Shown piece by piece: positions 24,909-34,305 of a stretch of 42,379 bases of DNA. Position 1 is the stretch's first letter, and the number at the start of each line of letters is the position of its first letter. Position numbers and translations under genes: made by a program. Origin of the DNA: Acidobacteria bacterium 13_1_40CM_65_14 (GTDB lineage Bacteria; Acidobacteriota; Vicinamibacteria; Vicinamibacterales; CAVVIG01); NCBI GenBank assembly GCA_001917905.1, contig MNEX01000307.1, forward strand, positions 10,592 through 52,970, in the 5' to 3' direction. The notes beneath the pieces are model-generated. The model did not search any database. It saw nothing but the letters and a program-made list of their open reading frames with translations, and was not told where the DNA came from.

Positions 24909-26171
24909 ATGCGAAAGACGTGCGTTGCAGTTGGCATTGCCCTCCTTCTCGCCGCGTGGCCTACGGCGCAGGCACCTTCGCCGATACCGACGGTGACGGT
25001 TCTCAAGCCGGCGCGCGTGTTCGACGGCGACGCGATGCACGAAGGCTGGGCCGTGCGGGTGAAGGGCGAGCGCATCGACGCGGTCGGACCGGCAGCCAAC
25101 ATCGCCGCTGCGGACGCGCGCGTCGTCGATCTCCCGGGCACGACGCTGACGCCCGGTCTCGTCGAGGGGCACTCGCACGTGCTGCTGCACGCCTACAACG
25201 AGACGTCGTGGAACGATCAAGTGTCACGTGAGGGACTCGCGTTGCGCGCGGCGCGTGCTGTGAATCATCTGCGGGCGACGCTGATGGCCGGATTCACGAC
25301 GATTAGAGATCTTGGCACCGAAGGCGCGCAGTACGCGGACGTCGAGCTGAAGCAGGCGGTGAATCAGGGCATCATCCCTGGCCCGCGCATGCTTGTCTCG
25401 ACCAAAGCGATCGTCGCGACCGGGAGCTACCAGCCGAAGACGTTCGTGCTGGAGTGGACGATTCCACAAGGCGCCGAAGAAGCCGACGGCGTCGACAGCC
25501 TCATCCGCGTCGTGCGCGATCAGATCGGGAAAGGCGCCGATTGGATCAAGGTGTACGGCGACTACCGATGGGGACCGCTGCCCGGCTCACATCCGACCTT
25601 CTCGGCCGAAGAAATGAAGCTCGCCGTCGAGACGGCGAAGAGCGCGGGTGTGCCGATCGCGGTTCACGCGAACACCGCCGAAGGGATGCGGCGCGCGGCG
25701 CTGGCCGGCGTCGAAACGATCGAGCACGGCGGCGAGGGCACGCCTGAAATTTTCAAGCTGATGGCCGAGCGCCACGTCGCGCTGTGCCCCACCATCACGG
25801 CCGGCGCCGGTCCATGGCCGCCGGCGAATCCCGACTCGCCCGCCGCACGCCGCAAGCGCGCGAGCTTCAAGGCCGCGCTCGACGCGGGCGTCACGATTCT
25901 GAACGGCAGCGACGTCGGCACGTTTCCTCACGGCGACAACGCGCGCGAGCTCGAGGCGATGGTGACGTACGGCATGCCGATCGCCGACGCGCTCAAAAGC
26001 GCGACGTCGGTCGCCGCGCGCGTGTTTCATATGGAGAGTCAGATCGGTCGCGTGAAAGAGGGATTGTTCGCGGATCTCGTCGCGTTCGACGGCGACCCGA
26101 CGAAGGACATCAGCGCGCTGAGGCGCGTGAAGCTCGTGATGAAGAACGGAACGATCTACAAGCAGCCTTGA
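24909..26171 (+). CDS. Exported metal-dependent amidohydrolase (imidazolonepropionase-like)
   Basis: 420 residues with signal peptide MRKTCVAVGIALLLAAWPTA-QA. Metal site: HxH in VEGHSH near residue 88, Lys in DWIKVYGDYR near 211 (possible carboxylated bridge), His in AVHANTAEG near 251, His in IEHGGEG near 271 and Asp in GSDVG near 334. The typical C-terminal IGRVKEGLFADLVAFDGDP closes the beta-sandwich. Acidobacterial genomes have many such periplasmic amidohydrolases, some being Xaa-Pro-type or cyclic-amide hydrolases; the substrate is not clear. Transcribed divergently from aconitase X. Confidence 0.92.
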   Translation: MRKTCVAVGIALLLAAWPTAQAPSPIPTVTVLKPARVFDGDAMHEGWAVRVKGERIDAVGPAANIAAADARVVDLPGTTLTPGLVEGHSHVLLHAYNETSWNDQVSREGLALRAARAVNHLRATLMAGFTTIRDLGTEGAQYADVELKQAVNQGIIPGPRMLVSTKAIVATGSYQPKTFVLEWTIPQGAEEADGVDSLIRVVRDQIGKGADWIKVYGDYRWGPLPGSHPTFSAEEMKLAVETAKSAGVPIAVHANTAEGMRRAALAGVETIEHGGEGTPEIFKLMAERHVALCPTITAGAGPWPPANPDSPAARRKRASFKAALDAGVTILNGSDVGTFPHGDNARELEAMVTYGMPIADALKSATSVAARVFHMESQIGRVKEGLFADLVAFDGDPTKDISALRRVKLVMKNGTIYKQP

Positions 26172-26189
26172 ATCATCCGATACAAATCC

Positions 26190-26292
26190 AACCACGAAAC
26201 CACGAAACCACGAAACCACGAAACCACGAAACCACGAAACGAAAATAGGTTCTTTTTCGTGTTTTCGTGCTTTCGTGTTTTCGTGATCGCGT
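26190..26292. repeat. Palindrome of the 'accacgaa' word family
   Basis: Left arm: seven successive ACCACGAA words from 26191 to 26241. Right arm: TTTTTCGTGTTTTCGTGCTT and further TTTCGTG words to 26287. It stands between two convergent genes and may act as a bidirectional transcript end. Confidence 0.8.
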
Positions 26293-26316
26293 TTTGGCGG
26301 GCGTCAACCCGGCTTG

Positions 26317-28839
26317 CTAGTAATTCAACCAGTACGCCAGCTTCACGAGGAACACGTTGCGCGGCGTGGCGCTGAAGATGTCGTGCACGTCGCGCCCGAA
26401 CCGGAACCCGCCTGGCACATCGTCGTTCTCGCGCGCCTGCTGCCAGACGACGAAGAGCGTCGAGCCCGGTTTGTATTCCCACCGCAGCACGTTCGTCGTC
26501 CGGAACGACTTCACGTTGAAATCGGGATTGTCGGCGTACGCGAACGGCGCGTAGCGGCCGTCGTACGCGCGGCTGCGGCCGTTCACGAGCTCCTTGAACG
26601 CGCCATAGTCAGCGGCCGACACGAACGGCTGGGCGTAGACCTGGATCGACAGATTCGGCGTCAGCGTGTAGTTCACGCGCTCGGTCAGCGCGACGGTCGT
26701 CTGATTGATTCGCGCGAAGGTGAAGTGATCGCTGGTGTCGGTCACCTTGCCGACCCACTGCTCGTTGTTCACCGACCGGCTCACGCGGACACCTTGCGTA
26801 AAGGTGAACGCCGACATCGGGCGATAGGTCGCTTCGAACTCGTGATCGCGAAACGACGAGCCGACGCCGTTCCTGCCGCCGCCGTTGAACATGTTGAGCG
26901 ACAGGCGCCGGCGCGTATCGGAGTTGAGCCACGACCACCCGGTGCCGTAGCCGTCCGTGAATCCCCCGGGCCCGCCGCGCGTCAGCCGATCGTCGAACCC
27001 GATCTGGCTCCAGTTGAAGCCGCCGCCCATCGACCAGTTGTTGAGGAACGTCACGTTGCCGTTGACGTTCTCCCCGCTGAACAATCGATCGCCGTCGTAA
27101 TTCCAGGCCGCCCACTGATTGATGTTGAAGTTGCGGCTGCGGAACCACTTGTTCGGCTTGTCGCTGCGGATCTGAAACCAGTTCGAGGTCCACTTCTGAT
27201 CGGCGCGCCGCAGGAAGCCGACGTCGTTGAGATCGAACCCGGGCGACTTGAAGCCGACCTGCGCGTTGAATCGCACGCGCTGTCCGGCGATCTTGCCGAT
27301 GCCCACCCGCCCGCTCGCGCCGTTCAACGACGTCGCCGACGGATCGAGATCGAACGAGGCAGCGTCGGGACGCTGGAAGTAGTGGCGGCTGTTCTGCTCG
27401 ATCGCGCTGATCGCGCCGGCATCGCCGCGCACGTCGCTCGCCGCGAGAAACCCGGTGACGCTGTAGCGCGTCTTGAAGCGGACGTCCCAGTCCATTCCGC
27501 CGCTGTACGCGCTCGACGGTAGCAGCGATTGCATCGTCTCGGTGAGCTGCCGGTTCGTCGCCGTGAGCATGAACCCGACCGACGACTGGTTCGCGAACTC
27601 ACGGCGCACGCGGCCGATCGAGTACGTGGACATCGGCTCGACCGGCTGCTCGTACTTCTGTGTGAGGTCGAGTACCGTACCGTACTCGCGCTGCGTGATA
27701 GCCGTCATCGCGCCGACCGAGAACTTGCCGACGCGTCCAGTCAGCTTCCCGGCGCCGAGAATCGTTGTCTGCGCCGGCGACTCCGTGTAGATGTTGTCGC
27801 CGCTCGGCAATCCGCCGGTCGCCTGCGGCGATCGGCCGACGCGCCGCGAGTAGAACATCTGACACGGACCGTCCATGCAGTCCGAGTCGAAGCGGAACAT
27901 GCCCGACCCTTCGACGAAGAACGGCCGGCGCTCGGAGAAAAATGTTTCGAACGCGCTCAGGTTCACGACCGCCGGATCCGCTTCGACCTGGCCGAAGTCC
28001 GGATTGATCGTCGAGGTGAATGTGAGCCCCGGCGTGAGCGCGTACTTCATGTCCATCCCAAGCGACGCGCCGGGATTGGACGCCTTTGCCAGCGGATTGC
28101 CGCCTGTCCGCTGGCGCGTGAGATCGGTAACGGCGTAGGGCATCACTTCGAGCCGCTTGGGCGACGCGGTCATCGTCAGCCCGCCGAGCTCGCCGAACGA
28201 CGACACGTAGCCGGGCGCGCTGCGCGCGAGCAGCGGCCACGTCGACGTTTCGTTCAGGCGTCCGATCGTGCGCGACACCGCGAAACCGAACGTGTTCGAT
28301 CCGTTCGGCGTGAAGCGCAGCTGCGAAAACGGGATGTGAAACTCGGCCGACCAGCCACTCTGGTCGCGCGACACCTTCACGTCCCACACCGCGTCCCATC
28401 CATCGTCGGTTCTGTTGTCGTTGTACCAGTAGCGATCCTGTTTCACGCCCGACGGATTCACCGCGAACTCGTACGCGGTGCGCTTGTCGTGATACGAATC
28501 GACCAGGATGCGCAGCCAGTCCGACGGCGAGTCGTCATCGCGGCGCGTCAGGTAGCTGACGATCTTCCCCGGTTCGGTGTCGAACGCCCGCACCTTCACG
28601 TAGAGCGTCGTCGAGTCGTAGACGACGCGGAACTCGGTGCGCTGGCTCGGCTCGCCGCCCTCGGTCGGATCGCGCTGAACGAAGGCATCCATGGGCGTCG
28701 CGCGCTGCCACACCTCTTCACTGATCTCGCCCGAGACGCGGACGGCCGTCGGGATCGTGTCGATCGATACGGCCTCGACACGGTTGGTCCCGGCCGGCGG
28801 TGCGGATGTGGCGAGCGCAAACGCGAGAGCGACGAACAT
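26317..28839 (-). CDS. DUF5916 outer-membrane protein with CBM9-like N-terminal domain
   Basis: 840 residues. Signal peptide MFVALAFALATSAPPAGTN, then a carbohydrate-binding family 9-like domain at about 25-215 (VSGEISEEVWQRATPMDAFV, TEFRVVYDSTTLYVKVRAFD, WSAEFHIPFSQLRF). Then a long DUF5916 region of beta-strands (FFSERRPFFVEGSGMFRFDS) ending in VFLVKLAYWLNY, an aromatic terminal strand typical of outer-membrane barrels. Probably an outer-membrane receptor or binding protein; the ligand is unknown. It converges with the amidohydrolase across a palindrome and diverges from the sulfurtransferase gene. Confidence 0.9.
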   Translation of the reverse strand: MFVALAFALATSAPPAGTNRVEAVSIDTIPTAVRVSGEISEEVWQRATPMDAFVQRDPTEGGEPSQRTEFRVVYDSTTLYVKVRAFDTEPGKIVSYLTRRDDDSPSDWLRILVDSYHDKRTAYEFAVNPSGVKQDRYWYNDNRTDDGWDAVWDVKVSRDQSGWSAEFHIPFSQLRFTPNGSNTFGFAVSRTIGRLNETSTWPLLARSAPGYVSSFGELGGLTMTASPKRLEVMPYAVTDLTRQRTGGNPLAKASNPGASLGMDMKYALTPGLTFTSTINPDFGQVEADPAVVNLSAFETFFSERRPFFVEGSGMFRFDSDCMDGPCQMFYSRRVGRSPQATGGLPSGDNIYTESPAQTTILGAGKLTGRVGKFSVGAMTAITQREYGTVLDLTQKYEQPVEPMSTYSIGRVRREFANQSSVGFMLTATNRQLTETMQSLLPSSAYSGGMDWDVRFKTRYSVTGFLAASDVRGDAGAISAIEQNSRHYFQRPDAASFDLDPSATSLNGASGRVGIGKIAGQRVRFNAQVGFKSPGFDLNDVGFLRRADQKWTSNWFQIRSDKPNKWFRSRNFNINQWAAWNYDGDRLFSGENVNGNVTFLNNWSMGGGFNWSQIGFDDRLTRGGPGGFTDGYGTGWSWLNSDTRRRLSLNMFNGGGRNGVGSSFRDHEFEATYRPMSAFTFTQGVRVSRSVNNEQWVGKVTDTSDHFTFARINQTTVALTERVNYTLTPNLSIQVYAQPFVSAADYGAFKELVNGRSRAYDGRYAPFAYADNPDFNVKSFRTTNVLRWEYKPGSTLFVVWQQARENDDVPGGFRFGRDVHDIFSATPRNVFLVKLAYWLNY

Positions 28840-28895
28840 GGAACGTTGGTTAGACGGGGACTGTGAAGCGTTGGTTGGCGGAGGAACCGCAATGG

Positions 28896-28901
28896 TATCG
28901 T
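28896..28901 (+). promoter_or_regulatory. Candidate -10 box of the sulfurtransferase gene
   Basis: TATCGT followed by TCGGGC (6 nt) and ATG; weaker match to the leaderless arrangement seen elsewhere. Confidence 0.3.
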
Positions 28902-28907
28902 TCGGGC

Positions 28908-29753
28908 ATGGCCTTCAAGACGCTGATCTCGACCGACGTGTTAACCAACCATTTATTAGACCCCGCCTTCGTCATCGTGGATTGCCGCTACAAGCTCGAC
29001 GACGAGACGTGGGGTCAGCGGGAGTATGCCGGCCGTCACATTCCCGGCGCGGTGTACGCGCATCTCGGCCACGATCTCGCGGGTCCCAAAACTGGGACGA
29101 ATGGGCGGCATCCGTTGCCGGATCCGCGCACGTTTGCACAGACGCTCGGCCGGCTCGGCATCACGAGCGGCGTGCAGGTCGTGGCGTACGACCAGGACAA
29201 CGGGATGTACGCGAGCCGGCTGTGGTGGATGCTGCGGTGGCTCGGCCACGACGCGGTCGCGGTACTCGACGGTGGTTTCGCCAAGTGGACGCAGGAGGGG
29301 CGCCAGACCGCGAGCGGCGAGGAGCATCGTGAGGCGCGTGAGTTCACCGCGGCGCCGCGAAGCGACATGGTCGTCGACGTCAATCGCGTGGCGTCATCGC
29401 TGACGACGGGCGAGTCGACGCTCGTCGATGCGCGCGCGCCGGAGCGATACCGCGGCGAGAGCGAGCCGATTGACAAGAAGCCCGGCCACATTCCCGGCGC
29501 CGCGAATCATTTCTTTCACTGGAACCTCGACGAGCGCGGCACGTTCCGATCGCCCGAGGATCTGCGTGAACGCATGCAACGATCGATTGGCGACGTTCCG
29601 GCCGATCGCCTTGTGTGCTATTGCGGATCGGGAGTGACGGCGTGCCACAACCTGCTCGCGCTCGAGCACGCGGGACTCACCGGCGCGAAGCTGTATCCCG
29701 GATCGTGGAGCGAGTGGTCTTCGGATCCCGCGAGACCGGTGGAGCGCGGATGA
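28908..29753 (+). CDS. Thiosulfate/3-mercaptopyruvate sulfurtransferase
   Basis: 281 residues, two rhodanese domains. The N-terminal domain has VIVDCRYKLDDETWGQREYA and HIPGAVYAHL with an inactive loop. The C-terminal domain has the catalytic Cys near 239 in CYCGSGVTACHN; the CGSGVT loop is the pattern of mercaptopyruvate-type enzymes rather than CRKGVT of thiosulfate types. It transfers sulfane sulfur to cyanide, thiols or proteins in the cytoplasm. Start ATG 28908 chosen (MAFKTLISTDVL); a GTG at 28863 is in frame. A palindrome follows 3 bp after the stop. Confidence 0.93.
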   Translation: MAFKTLISTDVLTNHLLDPAFVIVDCRYKLDDETWGQREYAGRHIPGAVYAHLGHDLAGPKTGTNGRHPLPDPRTFAQTLGRLGITSGVQVVAYDQDNGMYASRLWWMLRWLGHDAVAVLDGGFAKWTQEGRQTASGEEHREAREFTAAPRSDMVVDVNRVASSLTTGESTLVDARAPERYRGESEPIDKKPGHIPGAANHFFHWNLDERGTFRSPEDLRERMQRSIGDVPADRLVCYCGSGVTACHNLLALEHAGLTGAKLYPGSWSEWSSDPARPVERG

Positions 29754-29756
29754 ATT

Positions 29757-29828
29757 GGGTAATCGGGTAATTTGGTAATCGGGTAATTCCGATTACCAGA
29801 TTTCCCGATTACTCGATTACCAAATTCT
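29757..29828. repeat. Palindrome of the 'gggtaatttggtaatc' word family
   Basis: Left arm GGGTAATCGGGTAATTTGG and GTAATCGGGTAATT; right arm AATTCCGATTACCAGATTTC and CCGATTACTCGATTACCAAA. The only copy of this word set in the window. Its right end supplies the last codons (NLVIE, stop) of the relic at 29809-29982. Confidence 0.75.
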
Positions 29829-29982
29829 GCATTACGCGCCGGGCTTCGTCCGCGATCGTGCGCACGACGTCGCCGGCGCTCGGCAGATCCCGAATGACGC
29901 CGACGCTCTGTCCCGCATACAGCGGGTTGCCCGATTGAATGATCGGGTGGCGGATCTTCAAGAGTTCGCTGAGCGATGACAT
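29809..29982 (-). pseudogene. Nitronate monooxygenase-like relic, 57 codons
   Basis: Starts MSSLSELLKIRHPIIQSG, which looks like the flavin-barrel N-terminus of 2-nitropropane dioxygenases/nitronate monooxygenases. It continues NPLYAGQSVGVIRDLPSAGD and VVRTIADEARR, which look like their C-terminus, within one open frame. About 250 central residues are missing. The tail NLVIE comes from the palindrome at 29757-29828. Either an internal in-frame deletion joined both ends, or this is only a C-terminal piece that happens to begin like the N-terminus. Not expected to be active. Confidence 0.55.
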
Positions 29983-30025
29983 ACTCCGTCATGATATTCA
30001 AAAGCGCGTTCAATGGCCGGAAGTA

Positions 30026-30292
30026 GCGCAGCCCTTTAGGTTAGAGTGCGGTTCAAAACTACCTCGCCGCCACGGGGGACACGGAGGCTAGTGGCGTGTC
30101 TCTTCCGAATTACTACCGGGCCGCTCCGCTGTCGCGGCCCGAAATCGCGGTCGAAGGCTGGTTGTGACTCGTACTCCTTCAGCTGATACGGTCCGCTAGG
30201 AGGCTCAAACCTGTTCAAAACGGGATTCTTCCTCCGCGTCCCCTGTGTCCTCCGTGGTGGAGATCTTGATTCTTCAACGCGCTTAGGGCTGC
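30026..30292. repeat. 'ccaccacgg' family palindrome interrupted by the CTAG element
   Basis: Ends GCAGCCCTTTAGG (30028) and CGCTTAGGGCTGC (to 30292) are inverted. Left arm CCTCGCCGCCACGGGGGACA; right part GTTCAAAACGGGATTCTTCC then TGTCCTCCGTGGTGGAG. Compared with the inverse of 8729-8868, the sequence is continuous except for the CTAG-bounded insertion at 30088-30199 in the loop. Confidence 0.8.
30088..30199 (-). mobile_element. CTAG-flanked miniature element, copy 2
   Basis: 104 bp (30092-30195) between CTAG at 30088-30091 and CTAG at 30196-30199; reverse complement of the element at 883-985, with the same GGGCCGC/GCGGCCC hairpin (30118-30124 and 30134-30140). It interrupts the palindrome exactly where uninterrupted copies read ATAG or ACAG between GGAGG and GAGG, so the empty site was probably GGAGG-CTAG-GAGG and CTAG was duplicated on insertion. 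Confidence 0.75.
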
Positions 30293-30306
30293 CCGGCGGC
30301 CGTCGC

Positions 30307-30449
30307 CAGGCCTGAGGAGCTTGTGAAAGAATCACGTTGAACGCAAAGATCACAAAGCGCGCAAAGCATCTTTTCGAAAGATTCTTCCTTTGCGGTCTTA
30401 GCGGCCTTTGCGTTGACGTGATTTCTTCACATCCTCTGAAGGCCTGCGC
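30307..30449. repeat. Palindromic element, 'cgcaaag' family, common ends (inverted copy of 11394-11537)
   Basis: Ends CAGGCCTGAGGAGCTTGTGA and TCACATCCTCTGAAGGCCTG. The interior is nearly identical to the reverse complement of 11394-11537 (GAAAGAATCACGTTGAACGC, CTTTTCGAAAGATTCTTCC). It lies 46 bp before the RidA start. Confidence 0.85.
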
Positions 30450-30495
30450 TACACGTGGCCGCCGCACGCCGCGTACGGCTTCGGAAAGGAACCGT

Positions 30496-30891
30496 GTGTC
30501 ACACCGCCCCGTGCACGCCAACAATCTCCCCAAGCCAGTCGGACCGTACTCGCCCGGCATGGGGTTCGAGCGGTTGATCTTCGTCTCGGGTCAGGCCGCG
30601 ATGGATGCGGCGACCGGCAAACTCGCAGGCGACGACATCGAGCGGCAGACCGAGCAGTGCCTCGAGAACGTCCGGGCAATTCTCGAGGCGGCGGGATCGA
30701 GTCTGCAGCACGTGCTGCGCTGCGGCGTGTTTCTCGTCGACATGCGCGAGTTCCAGAGGATGAACGCGGTGTACGCGCGAATGTTCGGCGACCACCGCCC
30801 GGCGCGCACGACCGTGCAGGTCGCCGGTCTGCCGGGCGACGGCCTCGTCGTCGAGATCGACGCGGTTGCGTATATCCCGTCGAGCGACTAG
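30496..30891 (+). CDS. RidA family protein (enamine/imine deaminase type)
   Basis: 131 residues from GTG 30496, preceded by GGAAAGGA five bases upstream; the frame is open further upstream only through a palindrome. RidA proteins hydrolyse reactive 2-aminoacrylate-type enamines made by PLP enzymes. Visible: NLPKPVGPYSPGM, FVSGQAAMDAATGKLAGDDI, a conserved Arg near 104 in ARTTVQVAGLPGDGLVVEID and the C-terminal AVAYIPSSD. Cytoplasmic homotrimer by family. It stands alone before the MATE gene. Confidence 0.92.
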   Translation: MSHRPVHANNLPKPVGPYSPGMGFERLIFVSGQAAMDAATGKLAGDDIERQTEQCLENVRAILEAAGSSLQHVLRCGVFLVDMREFQRMNAVYARMFGDHRPARTTVQVAGLPGDGLVVEIDAVAYIPSSD

Positions 30892-31059
30892 GATGATGCC
30901 TTCATGGAAGATGCCTTCATGCACATTCCGCACGTAGCACCACGCCAGTAACTCCGCCGACCGCACTCCCAGTCCGACGCTTGTAAGGCACGTGTCGACC
31001 GGGCCGCTTGTCGCGGCGCGGCGGTGCATTTGTGCCAGCACACGTAGCGGAGGACAGCG
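30892..31059. other. Gap between RidA and MATE genes
   Basis: Contains a direct repeat GATGCCTTCATG (30894 and 30909) and a GC-rich stretch with CCGGGCCGCTTGTCGCGGCG that faintly recalls the CTAG element, too weak to call. No gene recognised. GGAGG at 31048-31052 is the MATE ribosome site. Confidence 0.4.
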
Positions 31060-32487
31060 GTGAGTAGTTCCGGACTTCCGACTTCAGACTTCGACCTTCA
31101 GCCTTCAACGAACTGGTGGGCCACGATTCGCGAATCGCTCGCCGGCTCGCATCGCGTGTACACCGAAGGCGATATCGGGCGCGCCATCCTGCTGCTCGCG
31201 ATTCCGATGGTCCTCGAGCTCGCGCTCGAGTCGGTGTTCGCGGTTGTGGACGTCTTCTTCGTCTCACAGCTCGGCGCCGATGCGGTCGCGACCGTCGGCC
31301 TGACCGAGTCGATGCTCACGATCGTCTACGCGGCGATGGCCGGACTGAGCGTCGGCGCGATGGCGACCGTTGCGCGCCGGGTCGGCGAGCGCGATCTCGA
31401 CGGCGCGGCGCGTGCGGCCGTGCAGGCGATCGCCCTCGGCGTGATCGTCGCCGTGCCGCTCGGCATCTGCGGCTTCGTGTTCTCGAAGCCGCTGCTCATC
31501 CTGATGGGCGCGACGCCGGGCGTGCTCGCCCACTCGTCGTTCACCACCATCGTGCTCGGCGGCAACATCGTCATCGTGATGCTGTTTCTGATCAACGCCG
31601 TGTTCCGCGGCGCCGGCGACGCGGCGATCGCAATGCGCGTGCTCTGGATCGCCAACGCCATCAACATCGTGCTCGATCCGTGCCTGATTCTGGGTTTGGG
31701 TCCGTTTCCGCAGCTCGGCGTCACGGGCGCGGCGGTCGCGACGACCACCGGGCGCGGGATCGGCGTTCTCGTACAGCTCACCGTCCTGTGGCGCGGTAAA
31801 GGCCGCGTTGCGATCCGCCGCGAACACATGCGCATCGATCCGCAGGTGATGATGAGCATGGTCCGTATTTCCGGAAGCGCAGTGTTCCAGTCGCTCATCG
31901 CGACGACGAGCTGGGTTGGGCTCGTGCGGATCATCGCGTCGTTCGGCAGTGTCGCGGTCGCGGCCAACACCATTGCTATCCGCATCGTCATCTTCGCGCT
32001 GCTCCCGGCCTGGGGCCTCGCCAATGCGGCGGCGACGCTCGTCGGACAGAACCTCGGCGCGGGGAAACCCGAGCGCGCGGAGGCGTCGGTGTGGCGTGCG
32101 TGCGTGTACAACCTCGTGACGCTCGGCACCGTCGGCGCGCTGTTCGTGATCTTCGCCGATGGGATCGTCGGCATGTTCACCGGCGACCCGATCGTGAAAC
32201 CGATCGCCGCTCAGGGGCTTCGCATCATCGGCAGCGGCTTTCCGTTCTACGCGTACGGGTTCGTGCTCACGCAGTCGTTCAACGGCGCCGGCGACACATG
32301 GACGCCGACCATCATCAACGTGTTCTGCTGCTGGCTCGGCGAGATCCCGATCGCGTACGTCCTCGCGCGTCCGCTCGGGCTTGGCCCGACCGGCGCGTTC
32401 TGGGCGGTGCCGATTGCGTTTTCGTCGATGGCCGTTGTCAGCGCGATCATCTTCCGCCGCGGTCACTGGAAGTTGAAACGCGTATAA
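31060..32487 (+). CDS. MATE family efflux transporter
   Basis: 475 residues, twelve predicted membrane helices in two homologous halves. The first helix region AILLLAIPMVLELALESVFA, QLGADAVATVGLTESM, INAVFRGAGDAAIAMRVLWI and, in the second half, AANTIAIRIVIF, ATLVGQNLGAGKPERAEASV and TQSFNGAGDTWTPTIINVF are the usual MATE motifs. Sodium- or proton-driven export of cationic drugs or metabolites. Start GTG 31060 has GGAGG 7 nt upstream. Residues 4-16 (SGLPTSDFDLQPS) are encoded by repeated CTTC-GACTTCAGACTTC words, so the N-terminus may be repeat-derived. The GGT gene follows after 8 bp. Confidence 0.93.
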   Translation: MSSSGLPTSDFDLQPSTNWWATIRESLAGSHRVYTEGDIGRAILLLAIPMVLELALESVFAVVDVFFVSQLGADAVATVGLTESMLTIVYAAMAGLSVGAMATVARRVGERDLDGAARAAVQAIALGVIVAVPLGICGFVFSKPLLILMGATPGVLAHSSFTTIVLGGNIVIVMLFLINAVFRGAGDAAIAMRVLWIANAINIVLDPCLILGLGPFPQLGVTGAAVATTTGRGIGVLVQLTVLWRGKGRVAIRREHMRIDPQVMMSMVRISGSAVFQSLIATTSWVGLVRIIASFGSVAVAANTIAIRIVIFALLPAWGLANAAATLVGQNLGAGKPERAEASVWRACVYNLVTLGTVGALFVIFADGIVGMFTGDPIVKPIAAQGLRIIGSGFPFYAYGFVLTQSFNGAGDTWTPTIINVFCCWLGEIPIAYVLARPLGLGPTGAFWAVPIAFSSMAVVSAIIFRRGHWKLKRV

Positions 32488-32488
32488 T
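32483..32488 (+). promoter_or_regulatory. Candidate -10 box of the gamma-glutamyltransferase gene (leaderless)
   Basis: TATAAT overlapping the MATE stop codon, then TCGCGCC (7 nt), then ATG. It suggests the gene has its own promoter despite the 8-bp gap. Confidence 0.5.
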
Positions 32489-32495
32489 TCGCGCC

Positions 32496-34223
<1,728 letters not shown>

Positions 34224-34249
34224 ACACATCGACGGTGTAACGGGCGAGC

Positions 34250-34303
34250 CTCGTCGTAGCTCGTAGGATTCGGCTGCGAGCGGAGGCGGAAAGGCCCGCG
34301 CTA
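34250..34303. repeat. 'gcgagcggaggcgg' repeat before the ADOP gene
   Basis: GTAGCTCGTAGG... followed by GCGAGCGGAGGCGGAAAGG and CCGCGCTAC, as at 8683-8712. It ends at the permease start and leaves no visible Shine-Dalgarno. Confidence 0.5.
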
Positions 34304-34305
34304 CG

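Noticed and set aside
30960-31045. Third copy of the CTAG element between RidA and MATE genes
   Set aside because: Only CCGGGCCGCTTGTCGCGG resembles the element core; no CTAG borders and the rest does not align.
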